The notes under the pieces: model-generated
What the model was told of the DNA's origin: nothing
Seen by the model: the letters and a program-made list of their open reading frames with translations, nothing else
Databases searched by the model: none
Source: Ailanthus altissimus
Lineage: Eukaryota; Streptophyta; Magnoliopsida; Sapindales; Simaroubaceae
Length of the DNA stretch: 64,000 nt
Assembly: GCA_946807835.1 (NCBI GenBank)
Contig: OX327703.1
Coordinates: forward strand, 8,873,501 to 8,937,500
Reading direction: 5' to 3'
Shown: in pieces, positions 10,915 through 23,519 of the stretch
Position numbering within the stretch: position 1 is the stretch's first letter
Layout of the letters: every line of letters starts with the position of its first letter
Position numbers and translations under genes: made by a program

Positions 10915-13427
10915 ACTCCCACTTACTCTAATGCCATTCATAATGGTATTTAATATCATTGACTCTACGTGTTTCTCAAACACTTTAGGAGTTAAGGCCT
11001 TTAATAGTGGGTCTGCTATAATATGTAATGATGTTTCCTAGATACTTTTACATCTCTAATAGCCAAGATATTTTTAGTTATGTGGTATTAAGAATCCAAG
11101 TGATTATATTTTTGGTGTATTTTATGGTTTCTCGGCTTGCGCAATTATTTCGTTATTATTACAGTATAGTGTGATAGGATTCATCGAGCTTGAAATTATT
11201 CTAAGCTCTACAATTAACTTAAATATCCATAGAACTTCCTTTGCAAGCTTCTTAAGCTGTAATATATTCTACCTCCAAGGTAAAATCAAGTGTAGACTTT
11301 GAATTTACACTCATTCTACTAGTTGTGGTACTGTTGAGAAAAAATACATTACTAGATATAGTTTATCTATCATTCTGAATAGACTAGAAGTCTCAGTTTG
11401 TGTATCATCTCATTTGTAAGTAGTTTTCTCCATAAATTATAAACTTATCCTTTGTACCTTTCAGGTATAACTGGATATGTTTTATGACCATTCAATGGTT
11501 GTTACCTAAATTAGACCAATATCAGCTCATAACACTTATAGCCATTAAGATTTAGGTCTCATACACAACATGATACACATCAAACTACCTCTAGCTGATG
11601 CATGTGGTATGCTAGACACTCTAACCCTTTCATCTTCTTCCTAAAGACACTTCCTCTTATAAATATGAATGTCATGTTTGAAAGATACATTAACTATCTC
11701 ACAGTTATTAAAATTGTACCTTTTTAGGACTTAATCTATGTACGAAGATTAAAAAATTTCTATTAGCCTCGTAACTTTATATCTATAAAGTTTTATACAT
11801 ATTATATAGGAAGCCTCTACCAAATCTTTTATAGAGAAGTTCTTACTCTAATAACTCTTAACTGACAGACTTGCAACCTATTATTGTCATTTCTAACGAT
11901 GAGTATGTTATTCATATAGAGATTAGAAAGACAATTTATGCTCCCACTATCCTTTTTGAATACACACATTTTCTCTTTGTTCTTGATAAATCAAACCTTA
12001 TGATTATCTCATCAAAACAAAGACAATAGCTAAAAAAATTGAAATGATTTTAACATGGGTATTGGTGAAAAAGTTTCCTTATTGTCGATCCTAAATCGTT
12101 AAGTGCAACCTTTTGCACCAATCGAGATTTGAAGGTTTCTACCTCCTATTAGGCCCATACTTTCAATGCGTAAACTAATTTACAACCAATAGGAATAATT
12201 CCTATGGGAAGTACAACTAAGTCCTAGACTTGATTTTCATGTTTAGAATCAATTTTGAATTTTATGGCATCTTATTATTTTCCTAAATGATGTCAACATC
12301 TTCTTTTTATAAGTCATAGGGTCCTTTTCTTCAACTAAGAAAATACCAAAGAACACCTTTCAAGTATTAAACACACCTAACCAATAGCCTTGATATCATT
12401 TCTGACTTACGGAGAGAGTGTGTTAAAGATATTTTACTCAATTAACTTTTAGGTTCTATCGTCGGTTTATTTTCATCCTAATAGACTTTTAAAGTTCAAT
12501 CTTCTATAATACCATGACCCATAAGAAACTATTTCTTTAGAAAGTGGCATTATGAGTAACGAATACCTTTCGTTCCTCAAGATTATTGAATTGATATCCT
12601 ATTGAATGCTTGTGATATCTAATGAACTAATATTTATACTCTTTGGGTTCAAATTTATCCTATTGCATAACTCTTATGCAAGTAGGATAACCCCACATCC
12701 TAACATACATAAGACTCAGTTTTCTTTCAATCTATATCTTATATGTCGTATAAGGAATTACTTACGACAGAACTTTGTACAATAAGTGAGTAACAATTTC
12801 TAGAGTATAACTTTATAGATATTTTGAAAGATCGGTGAAGCTCAACATCTATTAAACTATATCTAATAAAGTCTAGTTTCTCTACTTCAAAATACATTTG
12901 CGTTGAAGAGTACCTAAAGAACTATATTAAGCTAGAATCTCATTCTACTTTAAATAATCTGTAAATTTACTACTCATATATAAATAGCCTCGATCTTGAT
13001 CGAAGATATATAGTGGTTTATTTCTTTACTTCTAGTCAGAATTCTTTGAACTTCAAAAATTTTTTACTTATGTTTCTTAAAAACACATGTCCATATCATG
13101 ACAAATCATGATAAAGATAGCAAAGTATCAAATTTCACTAATGGCAGTATAATTCATTGGATCATATACATCCCTATGTACTAGTTCTAATAAATTAGTG
13201 GCCTGATGTCTAACACCTACATGAGGATTTGGTCAATTTTCTTGAATACATGATTAATAAACTGGATAAGGTTTTATGGTCAGATCAAATATTTGACCAT
13301 CCTCACCTAGATGGGATAGTCATCTTAGGCCTACAAACCTAATCACCTATCCTACAATTCGTTATTATACAAAGTTCTTAAACTATTATTTGTTCTGTTC
13401 ATTTATACATTTTAAGACATTTTAATT
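10915..13427 (-). pseudogene. Copia pol remnant (minus strand)
   Basis: Next to the LTR the minus strand encodes the C-terminal end of Copia pol: KVFEKHVESM, preceded by a diverged A-D-P-L-T-K-like block (about 11025-10950), and an RNase H block with EACKGSS and YCNNN-like character (about 11270-11150). Towards 13300 the strand reads into a GAG-pre-integrase and integrase start (LVHRDVYDPMNYTA-like, about 13195-13140). Stops and frameshifts are dense. Gag has been lost with the junction to the 5' LTR. Confidence 0.7.
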
Positions 13428-15372
13428 GTATCTATTTTCTTTGATACATGATAGACCATCCATAAGAGAAGAAAATGAGAGGTTTCTATTGTGTTTCAAC
13501 ACTTGAAAGAACCAAAAATAACTTTTTTTTTTTATTTCCTTCACTTGGCCGTATCTAGCCTTACCATTAAACAAGAATTATTTTTTAACATTTGAATAAA
13601 CAAAACAAGTGCTCCACTAATCACAATTATTAATTGGCCTAGGTCCCTCCATTAAACCAAAATGAGCCACCATTATTCTTTTTAAGTGGTTAAGACACTT
13701 GATAACACATCAAGTGGATATTCTACTCCTTACATGATATGGCCAGCCAACATAAAAAGAGAAAGCAAATGAAAAATTTTCAATTCTTTTTCAATGGCTA
13801 AATGATATTATCCATTTAATATAAAATGCATGGTCCACTTTTGCATATATTATTTGAAACATGAATGTTCCACTATCATTTAATATGTTTTAACTTTTAC
13901 CTATTAAATTAATTATTCAAAATACTTTTGAATAAATAATTTACCATACTAGTTTTTACTAGCAAGATTAATTAGTAAATTCAAGGTAAAAATAATTCAT
14001 GGACCAATTTGTGCTATTTGTCAACATCCAATTGGTTGCAACTCTTATTAACTAATTAAGTGATGTACTTAACACTTAAGTCCTGATAAATGCACATCCC
14101 GAGGGATGATGAAACAATTTTTTAATTTTGTTGGAATTTATTAGATCGAATTAATCAATCTAATGTTACCCTAGTGCGCAACAAGTACACTTCATATTAT
14201 GAGACTCTTTGGGTCCATACCCAATTTATTACATAAAGCTCCTCCATACATCCATGAATGATACTCCACACACATATTACGGATATTACAAAGTAGCGCT
14301 TAGACCATATAAGTTGAGGTTATAGCATATTCATATAATCATTCCTTCATTTATATCTTGAAAGAGCAGAGATATAGATCACCGTCAAATCTATATTTGC
14401 TTAACTGTGAACTTATGTCCAGATTTATATTTTTAAAAATAATATCCAGAAACACTTTTGTGATATTGTTTATCCTTACGGAATATATTTTTTGAGGTTT
14501 ATGCTTATGGCCACAAGACTTTCTGAAATACAATCTCGGAGAATCATGATATATAACTCACTCATATAAGCTTAAGGATCCAATATCCATACACACCGGA
14601 CTCCTAAGCATCAGACCATACCCAATGACACCCCATGATAAGACCATGAAAGGTTTCTTACATATGTAGAACCAAAGTATGGTAGATCACTCACAAGCCC
14701 ACCGTGGCACTCATGTCAAAGGATCATAAATACTACTCAATTAGAAAAATCTTTCATTGATGGGTTTATGAGATGTCTATTGGAGGTCATCATGAGTCTA
14801 TTCATTACCCAATCCTCATTGAATACCTGTATCTCTATACAAGCTTTCTCTAAGCTCATGGTTTACTAAGATTAACCATTTGGACCATCTAGATATAGAA
14901 ATACATTAATCTATATTAATAAGTTTCACCGATAGACCTGCATCGATGAAATTAGATCATGAACATAGTGTTCAAGAACATACTTGCATAATGAAATTTC
15001 TTAGTACCATCTATAACTCTTTGCAGCTACGTCATTACTAATATATTCTTAAGTCTTTGTCCCATTTCAGACAAAACTCTAACTGCTTAGATTTTGGTAA
15101 CTCTTATAACCTCCTAAGTCTTAACACTTATAACTTTATCGTTGCTAACTCTTAACACTTATAACTTTATCGTTGCTAACTCTTAGCACTGATCTAAACT
15201 TTTTTAGATCAGATCTGAACTCCTTCAGATCATACAATGTCTGAAATATTACAAGCATCTTACCATTTAATAATTAATAATATTAATAATTTTATTAGAA
15301 ATAATAATTGTATAAATACTATAATTAAATATTTATACATAATAGGATAGCATGTAAGTACAAATCTCAATA
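13428..15372 (-). repeat. 5' LTR of the nested family A Copia, 5'-deleted
   Basis: It aligns with 9016-10914 from TCTATTTTCTTTGATACATG onward. The part matching 8532-9015 is absent, so a deletion removed one LTR end with the primer-binding site and gag. A short internal duplication is visible at 15123-15184 (CTTAACACTTATAACTTTAT twice). Confidence 0.8.
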
Positions 15373-15377
15373 TGTAT

Positions 15378-16690
15378 ATGCATACGAGTGTTTAGTAAGG
15401 ACTAGACACTAAACGAACTCACGAAAAAATTTAATTGACATTTCATAAAATCATCAATGGGTTGTCTTCTTGAGTTAAGTGGTATTTATGGTCCTTAGAC
15501 TTAAGCTATGGTGGTCTTATGAGTGATCTACTATACTTAGATTCACACATATCAGATACCATTCATGGTCTGACCTCTAAGTGTTATTGGGTATGGTCCG
15601 ACGCTCATAAAGGCCGATGTGCATAGATATAGGATCCGTCAACTAATATAGTTGAGATATATATCTTAATACTTTAATATTGTATTTCAAAAAGTCTTTT
15701 ACCTAAAAGTATATGCCTCAAAAAGAGTTTATGTAAGATGAAACAGTATCGTAAAAGAGTTTGAATATATTTTTTATTGAGATACAAATCTGGAGACAAG
15801 TTCAAGGTCGAGCGAATAGAGACTTGGCGATATAGATTTATGTCTCTGCTCTTCTATGATAAAAGTAATAGAGAGATTATATAAGTATGTATGACCTTAA
15901 CTTGTATGATTTAATGCATCATCTTATAATAATCGTGATATGCAGGTGGGCAAAGTTTACAAACTTATAGAAGATTCTATATTACAAATGTATATGATCC
16001 TAGAGAGTCTCACAATATAAAGAGTTCTTAATGAGCACTAAGATAGCGTTTAATCATGTGATGACTAGTTAGATTTGTGTAAATAATAATTATGAGATAA
16101 TTACTATATTGATTAAAAGGTTTTAAGGTTAAAGAGTTTGATCCGAGATATGTCTTTTGGTACAATGGGGTTCGATTTTATCACATGACAAAAATGACAC
16201 ATGTCTAATTCTAAGTGTTAGAACTTGACACGTGTCATAGCCAAGTAAGCACTTAATGGCATTGTATGTTGACTCATGCATAATTAATGGTTAAGCAATT
16301 GCATAATGCAATGACAACACATAAAGCACTTAAGAAGTGGCCTTGAATTTTTCAATTTCATGATTCAGTGAAAGCTTAAAAGTTAAGCACAAATGAATGA
16401 AAATAATTTTAATTGCTACTATTATTTTAGAGCTGAAAATCCCACCTCTATTTTTGGCCTAGAATTATTTATGAGATACTCATTTATGAGCTTTATTCTT
16501 GGTAATCAAATACATATAAGCCATACACTAAGTTTAGGCATGTTCATTCTATATTTGATTACATATTACATTTGATGTAATGCATGTTAGAAAAAAATGT
16601 ATAGAAGGTTTTTGCTTGGATCGTACTATACAGAAATTCTGAACATATTTAGCTTCCGAAATATATTTTAGTTTTAAATTTTGCATTTAA
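15378..16690 (+). repeat. 3' LTR, second part, of the plus-strand family A Copia
   Basis: This continues the LTR interrupted at 8531. It includes GGTTGTCTTCTTGAGTTAAG, the inverse counterpart of the block near 10290 of the minus copy, and runs to a CTTCCGAAATATATTTTAG stretch near 16650 that parallels the LTR terminus at about 8590. The exact end is uncertain. Confidence 0.65.
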
Positions 16691-17623
16691 CTCCCCATCC
16701 TCCCCTATCCCTTCAATTTCTTGGTAATTCATATATTTCTCTTATAAATGTTTGATACATTAAATTTAGCCCATAAAATTAAATTTGTTTGAGTATTGAA
16801 CACTCAAAAGTTATGTTAATAAATTGGTGGTCATAATATTATTATGTTAAGTCTAAATATTACATGTATTATAGGCATTTAACACATTTTAAAGTCTTAA
16901 AATTAAGGACTACGGATTGCCTATAAATAATTATTTAATTTTAAAGGCACCGATGACTATAGGAGATTACATGAAAATCCTTCATCTATTGTGATTCATG
17001 AGATAAATGCATTAATACTTATGCTTTTTGCCTTGGTAGAGATGTTTATATTGAAAGTGATATTAGTGTACTTTAGTCTATCATAAGTGGGAAAGTAGGC
17101 AATTGGTCTAAAAAATCAAATTCAAATAAAGTTGCTTATGTTTGGCTATAAGAGCCAAATTAAAATGAGGTCAAAATTGAATTTGGCCAATTCTCTTACA
17201 ACAATCACAATATAATATTAGTGATTCAATATTGAGGGGGAGAGGATTATGCTTATAACATAAGGAGAGAGTTATGGTAACTCCACCCATCTGATTGGAG
17301 ATCCCATGAAGTAGATTCGCAAAAGCAATAACAAGTCACTTATTTTCTTGTAATTCTATCATTATTATAATCTTAAGTCCTTCTTAAGACAAGATAGTAC
17401 TTGAATATAGTATAGAAGTTGAGTTTTATCCTAAAAAGTGGATCTCAACCTCTTCAATCCTAAGAGTTTGAGAGTAAGGCCCATCAAACCTCTAAAGAGA
17501 TTTGATATTGTGAATCTGCTTCAACTATCTTGAGAAAAAGTGAATTTTTTAACCAAACTCAATCTTTAACTATGAGAGGTGTAAAAGTTGGGCTTGCACA
17601 GTAAATAGTACAGAAACATATAT
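16691..17623. other. Unidentified sequence before LTR X1
   Basis: No ORF of note. A purine tract GAGGGGGAGAGGA lies at about 17234-17247, and further text runs up to the LTR start. It may be the non-coding 3' end of the element that owns LTR X1, but no protein match is visible. Confidence 0.3.
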
Positions 17624-18600
17624 GTTAAGGATGAGATAACTATATGTTTAGGAAATACAAATTGGTAAAAGATATTTCTTTTGTAAGTAAATTCAAGGGT
17701 TTTAAGTTATATAAACCTTAGTTTGGAATTATAGGGACTTTCCTAAACCTTGTAACTTGTAAGTATAGTTTGGCAGTATATTTGATGGATGTGGAGCTCT
17801 AGAACATACATAGAGTTGTCATTCTAACTCATATTCTTATAGAAGAATTAAGAAGATGCCAATTGTTATAGTACCATACTTGACAAGGATGAATTAGAAA
17901 AAAAATAACATTTACGTCCTATTGACGTTTAGTTATACATATTGTGTTTTGATAATAATAAATCTCATATTGTAATATATTAATCTATTAAGCATTAAAA
18001 GATTTAAATACATAAGTGAGGTAAACTAAGTGCAAGTAAAGCACTCATGGAAACTTAAAAACTTCATGGCTTCAAAAAATTTGAAAGGCATATTGAGAAT
18101 TATTCTGGCACTATATGAGATAAACGATTTACAAAATATTTGATAGCAAAAGAAAGATAATTGTATCAGCTTTCTAAGGAAATTCACAAAAGTGAATTTG
18201 GAGTTGTTTATGGAAAGTTATGGGCAAATCACTTAAGCATGCTGAAGTTTGACCAAAGTGAAAACTTTTGAAAGTTTTAGAAAATTGACTAAAATAAAAA
18301 TGATCAAAACTTTAGCAAGATCACTATAATGGCACTGTAGCAACGAACAAGTCACTATAGCGACACTATAGCAACGGCTAACTTTTTGACTCCTTATAAA
18401 TACCTCACTCATTCGAAGCTCTTCATAATTGGAAAAAGTATTATATATCTATTTGAAAGTTTCTTTGTTCTTACACCTTCATATTAGCTCATTTGGGAAT
18501 TAAAAATATTTTGTATTTGTTCTAATTCTTGTATTGGGTTTATTTAAGTATTTGTGAAAAACACTTTAAGAGTAAAGTGATTACTCTTTTATTCTAAGGA

Positions 18601-18684
18601 TTCAATTGGTACTTTGAAAACTAATTCATTGTAGAGGTTTCTTGACACCTCTACAATAAATTAGTTTTTAAAGTACCAATTGAA
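18601..18684. repeat. Near-perfect inverted repeat (38-bp arms, 8-nt loop)
   Basis: The arms are 18601-18638 and 18647-18684, complementary at 36 of 38 positions, around the loop TTCTTGAC. Weaker complementarity (TTCTAAGG with CCTTAGAA) extends outward. The left arm has a counterpart in LTR Y2 near 43425, but the right arm does not, so the inversion arose in this copy. Confidence 0.9.
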
Positions 18685-18972
18685 TCTTTACCTTAGAAGT
18701 CAAGTGTATTAATGTTTTGCCTTAGTTTGAGGCAAGCTGGTGGAATCCTCAACGCAAGTTGCTTGAGGCGTGGACGTAGGCCCTGTAGAGTGCCAAACTA
18801 TGTAAACATCCAGGTGCAATTCTCTCTGTCCCTCACTTTCTTTATTTTCCCATTTTAGTTATCATCTTGTACTTATTTATTGCAATTTATTTATTGTTAA
18901 ATTTGTTTTCATTTTAAATAATTGCATAAATTGTTCATATTAGTGCATTAATTTTTAAATTACCCAATTCAA

Positions 18973-19103
18973 CCCCCCCCCCCCCCAATCCCATGCGGCG
19001 CTAGGTTACATATCTAAAATTTTCACGTTCTTTAAGGTTTCAACTCCCCCACCCCCCCTCTAGGTTACTTATTTAAACTTTTCACGTTCTTTAAGGTTTC
19101 AAG
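18973..19103. repeat. C-tract and duplicated 43-bp block
   Basis: A run of 14 C lies at 18973-18986 and a second C-rich run at about 19046-19059. Each is followed by a near-identical block: CTAGGTTACATATC to GGTTTCAA (19002-19043), and CTAGGTTACTTATT to GGTTTCAA (19061-19103). Slippage-prone, so the C count may be a sequencing estimate. Confidence 0.85.
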
Positions 19104-19475
19104 CCATATTCTGGCATAAAGAGTGAAAGGTTTATTTTGGGCATCAAGATTTTTAATGACAATGTAGGATGAAACAAAATCATTGGATATGAGCTATGGC
19201 CACGAATGAATGATAGATGATGATGAATAATCCCTTTAACATATAACATAAGGCTGTTTTATAGTGTTAGGTTTGTATTATGTTCGAACACTTTATTTTA
19301 TCCCTTATCCTCCAAAAATAAATTTTATTCAATGAGTTGTAATCCTATTAAAAGGAACAAAAAGAATTTGTTAAATAAAAAAAGGTAACATGCCAATTTT
19401 ATTGTGAATAAAAGACAATTAAGTTATTTAGTTACCAAATAAAATTAAGAAATTATCATTTCAATTTTTAAAAAA

Positions 19476-20860
19476 TGTTTTCACTGACACGCACATATAC
19501 AAAAACCGTAAGCAAGTGAGTTGTGATCAATTAATAAAGTGATAAATATAAATATTATCGCACAAGGATTGTTCTTTCAAATTTATGCTAAATACTATGG
19601 GTTTTTACAACTTAATTTTAAATTAATGACAATAAATAAAAGAAATTAAACTAACAAAATTAATTAAAGTGATTAACAAAGCAACAATTAAAATTGACAA
19701 CTTACAAAATAGAAAATCAATAATAAAGGAGTTTAAGGGTCTTGATTTCACTCTATTCTTCTTATTTTCTTCTTATTTAGTAATTATTAACTAGATTGTT
19801 TTCAATTCATTAATCAAGAGGTCAAAATTAATCTCATTACCTTTCTCAAGTGTTAAATGAGATTCTATGCATATATATTCAAGTTGATAAGCCTATCTAA
19901 CTTGTCTACTTGTATATTCATTAAGCAACCCTTATACTAATGGCCTCTTAAACTCAATTACAACTAAGGTTATGTTTTCTATAACTGATAAATGAATCAA
20001 TCTTTTCTTACCATTAAAACCCATAAATCTAAATCAATTAATTCTTTTCCCAACGAATTAGAAGCATTAAGCATAGAGAAATACAAATGAATTAAACTAA
20101 ATTGTGTTAACAATTAACTAAATATTCCAAACATAGCATAACTAGAGCAACATCAAGCCTTAGAATGAAAATCTAGCCAAGCATATATATTCTCATAACT
20201 AAAATTATCAAGAAATCCATATATACAAATATGCTTAAAATAATATTCACAAATATAAATTTCTAATTAAGATAGAGAAATAAAGAAAGAAATTTTGATG
20301 GCAATGATCTTTTAGGGTTCAATCCTTCAAGAATCCTCAAGATTTTTTAGCTTCCAAGTCTCTCTATATCTAGGAAAGTGTGTTTCTCTCTCTAATTTTG
20401 TGCTCTCCTCTCCTCTTTTGAATAATTTCTTTTAGGTCTTTATTTATAGGCTCTGATTAGGGCACATTTTGAAACAAGGAAAACTAGATTTCTTATTTTG
20501 TCTGGCAATGATGTGACTTGGGAATATTGGGCCTGTGGCTTGGGCTGGATTCATGTTGAGGTCACAAGTTAGGAAGACTTGGGCCTCAATTCAAGCTAAG
20601 GCTACAGCATGGGAAGATTAGGGTCGTGACTTCCTGGTCTGCACTTTCTAGCATCATAGCTTATGCTAATTGGAGCTACGGCCTGTAGGTGCTGACTTGT
20701 CTTCCAATTGTTGCTCTAAGGCCATGACTTTATTTTTATTACATCTTTGACTTGAAACCTATAAAATAACATTAACATACATAAAAAAAAAGTCATATAT
20801 TCATATTGAAAAATTCTAAGTCTAGGAAATTGAAATAATAAATATAAAACAAACTCATCA
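19476..20860 (-). repeat. 3' LTR of the Athila-like element
   Basis: It aligns with 25289-26643 over its length (TGACACGCACATATAC, AATTAAACTAACAAAATTA, CAAGCATATATATTCTCATA, ending AACTCATCA). The adjoining 20861-20871 is the complement of a purine tract. Confidence 0.85.
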
Positions 20861-20871
20861 AACTCCACCAA

Positions 20872-22168
20872 ACTTAATAATTTGCTTGCCTTCAAGCAGA
20901 GAGAGAGATTAAACTAAAAACTAAGAAAATAAAACTAACACATAGGGTTGGCAAATGATTGAAAAATTATTTCAAAGATTTCTCTTGACTACAGATCTTA
21001 AAGAAATTCTAATTACTATAATAGTTCAACATGTCAATCTATTACTTGTTTAACCATACAATTAACTTGCTTGGTGTATGTATGTGTATAGTTAGTATCA
21101 TTAGTTAAATGTACCCAAATTAGTTTATGTACACAAGTCAAGAAAATGGTCTCTATGAATTTTTATCTATTTAACACTCTATAGGCTTACTTTTTATATC
21201 ACTCTCTACAAATGTAGGTACATACATCACCAAAGATCAATTAGAGCTTTATTTGGCTTGTAATGTAAGAGTTAGGGTGAAGGTAGGATAAGTGAATTCC
21301 TTTTCGATATATCTCACACCATAAACAGACTAGAACCTATTCAAACCCTTATAATCCCTTATTCAGTCTCCCCTAAACTTAAATCCTTCTTTCCCTTATT
21401 AATCTGTTGCTTAAATATTTTTTTCTTTTTCTTGTTAAACTAGGGAAAATTATTTCTTTTTCTTCTTCTTCTTTTTTAATTGAAAAAATTCCCCTAAATT
21501 TAAACTTTTATATTTTATTTGAGCTAACAAAACCAATTTCTTTTGATAAGAACCAATCTTCCTTAGAATGTTTTTATAAGACCATTATGCTATGGTGTGG
21601 CGGGTTTTTATGGGAGATTTATTTTTTACTGGGATGTACTTTTGTGGTTTAACAAAGAAAATGGTTAATTAGGCTCAAGAGGGTGATTAGGGATACTATG
21701 TCTACAAGTAGGCTTGAAAAACTCGAATGGTGCAAAGCTGTATAAAATCATTTCCTTAATCATATGTGCCTTAGGATTTCACCACAAGTAATATTTAAAC
21801 AAGTTCTAAAAAAAAATTTGAGACCTTAAGTATTCTTGTTATGCATACATATGCTTTAAGCAAATTAACTATATAATCCTAACTATGTGCTCAAAAGTTC
21901 AAGCAGTTACAAAATGAGGCAAAAACTTGTTATAAAATTAAACCTGCAAATAATCATAACATATATTATTTTTGAAAGAGTGTAGTAGTCAAAATTATAT
22001 TTTTTATTTTATATCATTGACTACTAATCATTCTACCAAATCCAAGACTAACAACTAAATAAATAAAAAAAATTAACATGCAAAATGAAACATAAAAAAA
22101 AAAAACAGTTAGAAATAATAGACATGACATAAAGCAAAAAAATAAATACAAATAAGTGTTTTTCTCCC
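20872..22168 (-). other. Non-coding 3' region of the Athila-like element
   Basis: No conserved protein is visible on either strand. Short ORFs at 21407-21652 and 22014-22202 are low-complexity and judged accidental. This is where pol would be expected. Confidence 0.55.
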
Positions 22169-22585
22169 TCAAACTTAAAATTGACATTTTCCCAAATGGC
22201 ATAATAAAAATGAGAATAAGAAACTTCCTGGTAGATGATGGCTCAGCACTGCCAAATGCCTATTTTTCTACTTCTCGAGTGTTCACTTGTTGTTTTAACA
22301 CACTATTAGAAATAAACAACATTAAAAATAAAAATTGACATTTTCCCAAATGGAATAATAAAAATGAGAATAGGAAACTTAGAAATAAACAACATTAAAA
22401 ATAAACAACATTTTCTCAAACTTAAAATTGACATTTTCCCAAATGGCATAATAAAAATGAGAATAGGAAACTTCCTGGTAGATGATGGCTCAGCATTGCC
22501 TAATGCCTATTTTTCTATTTCTCGAGTGTTCACTTGTTGTTTTAACACACTATTAGAAATAAACAACATTAAAAATAAAAATTTA
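22169..22585. repeat. Tandem repeat, two full units and one short unit
   Basis: A unit of about 165 bp starting CTCAAACTTAAAATTGACAT occurs at 22169-22336 and again at 22417-22585. A shortened unit between them (about 22337-22416) keeps only the start and the tail (AGAAATAAACAACATTAAAA). The full units differ at only a few sites, so the array is young compared with the rest of the element. ORFs that cross it (22156-22338 and 22364-22618) follow from the repeat and have no recognised product. Confidence 0.85.
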
Positions 22586-22899
22586 CTTAGGTTTTCTTCT
22601 GAGAAGAACTTGATTTAATGTCTTTGACTTGACGTCGACTAGATTCATGGTGGATCAAATTGCACGTTGAAGTTATTTTTTCTATAGAACATTTTTCTTT
22701 TGTGGTGCTTCAATGTTTGCTTAATAAGTTTTCCTATCTTTTTCTTTGATTTCTATATCTCTATAAGATGGTCTTTAAAAAGTGACCTTGACTTTCTTTA
22801 TTTGAGCCTTCTTAGAAAAGTTCTTATCTTTGACCAAAAGAATGAACCTCATTAGTCAGTATCTATTTGTTTCTCTATAATAATATTGTCATGCCCTTT

Positions 22900-23480
22900 C
22901 TTTTTCTATATTTTGTTCACCACTACCTATTATGAGCTTCAAGTTGGATTGCATCCATCCGATTCAATTGTGAAGGTCGTTATTCTCTATCTAGATGTAT
23001 CATCTCAATCCTTAAACAATCTTCAGACTCATTTGGCAACTTTATTTCCTTAAATACTTTGAATGATATTGCTTTATCATGCACCCGACTCTTCAATTCT
23101 CCTTTTTACACATTGATTAAAGTTCATCTGATAGTTAAATACGGTCAACCAAGAATAGTCAAATTTCCCAGTCTTTCTCCATATCAAGAATAAAAAAATC
23201 CAATAAAAGGATGAACTTATCAACCTTGACCAAGATATCCTCAATGACACCCTTCAAATATGCAAGAGATTGGTATGCCATTTGTAAGAAATTGTGGTAA
23301 GCTTAACCTCTCCAAGTCCTAACTCCTAGAAAATAGACAAAGGCATGAGATTAATACTAGCACCAAGGTCACACAAAGTTTTTCCAAAATATGATTAGCC
23401 AATAGTGCATGGGATTGTAAAACTCTTAGGATCCTTCAACGTTTGTGGCAACTTTCACTGAAGAATCACACTAAAGCTTC
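22900..23480 (-). pseudogene. Gypsy aspartic protease remnant
   Basis: On the minus strand, KSFTIPCTIG is followed by LCDLGASINLMPLSIF (about 23375-23328), the active-site region of Athila/Tat retropepsins. The catalytic Asp and the A-S-I-N-L-M-P block are present. ELGLGEVKLTTI follows, then degraded text. Frameshifts and stops make it inactive. It would cleave the Gag-Pol precursor in an intact element. Confidence 0.75.
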
Positions 23481-23519
23481 ATCGTTTCATAATCCTCTAA
23501 ACTTCTTTTCTTTAACATC

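Larger units (their letters stand above)
8532..15372 (-). mobile_element. Nested minus-strand family A Copia
   Basis: The element is bounded by TGTTAAG at 8532 and CAATA at 15372. Target-site copies are AGTAT (8527-8531) and TGTAT (15373-15377), one mismatch apart. The left end is its 3' LTR (8532-10914) and the right end a shortened 5' LTR (~13428-15372). Between them lies minus-strand pol without gag or primer-binding site. It belongs to the same LTR family as its host, so one family member has jumped into another. Confidence 0.85.
5820..16690 (+). mobile_element. Plus-strand family A Copia, split by a second element
   Basis: The element consists of a 5' LTR (5820-~6330), a broken gag-protease-integrase region (to 8120), and a 3' LTR that begins at 8121, stops at 8531 and resumes at 15378, fading out near 16690. 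The LTRs start TATTGGAGTTAGTGCT and TATTAGAGTTGGTGCT, and the 3' one follows a purine-rich tract (AAAGCAAGTGAGAA). The first base pair TA rather than TG may be a shared mutation. RT and RNase H are deleted. The resumed part (GTGTTTAGTAAGGACTAGAC at about 15388) aligns with 6208 onward of the 5' LTR. Confidence 0.8.
17941..19109 (+). repeat. LTR Y1 inserted in LTR X1
   Basis: It aligns with 40486-41372 plus 43086-43688, for example TATTAATCTATTAAGCATTA near the start, AAAGATAATTGTATCAG, ACAAAAGTGAATTTGG and GGTGGAATCCTCAA near the end. There is no coding sequence. Exact ends and target duplication could not be fixed. The left limit could be about 17930, and the right side holds a C-tract and a duplicated 43-bp block. 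Confidence 0.65.

Noticed and set aside
22156..22618. Two similar ORFs of 60 and 84 codons
   Set aside because: Their similarity comes from the underlying tandem DNA repeat. No protein family or start context supports translation.
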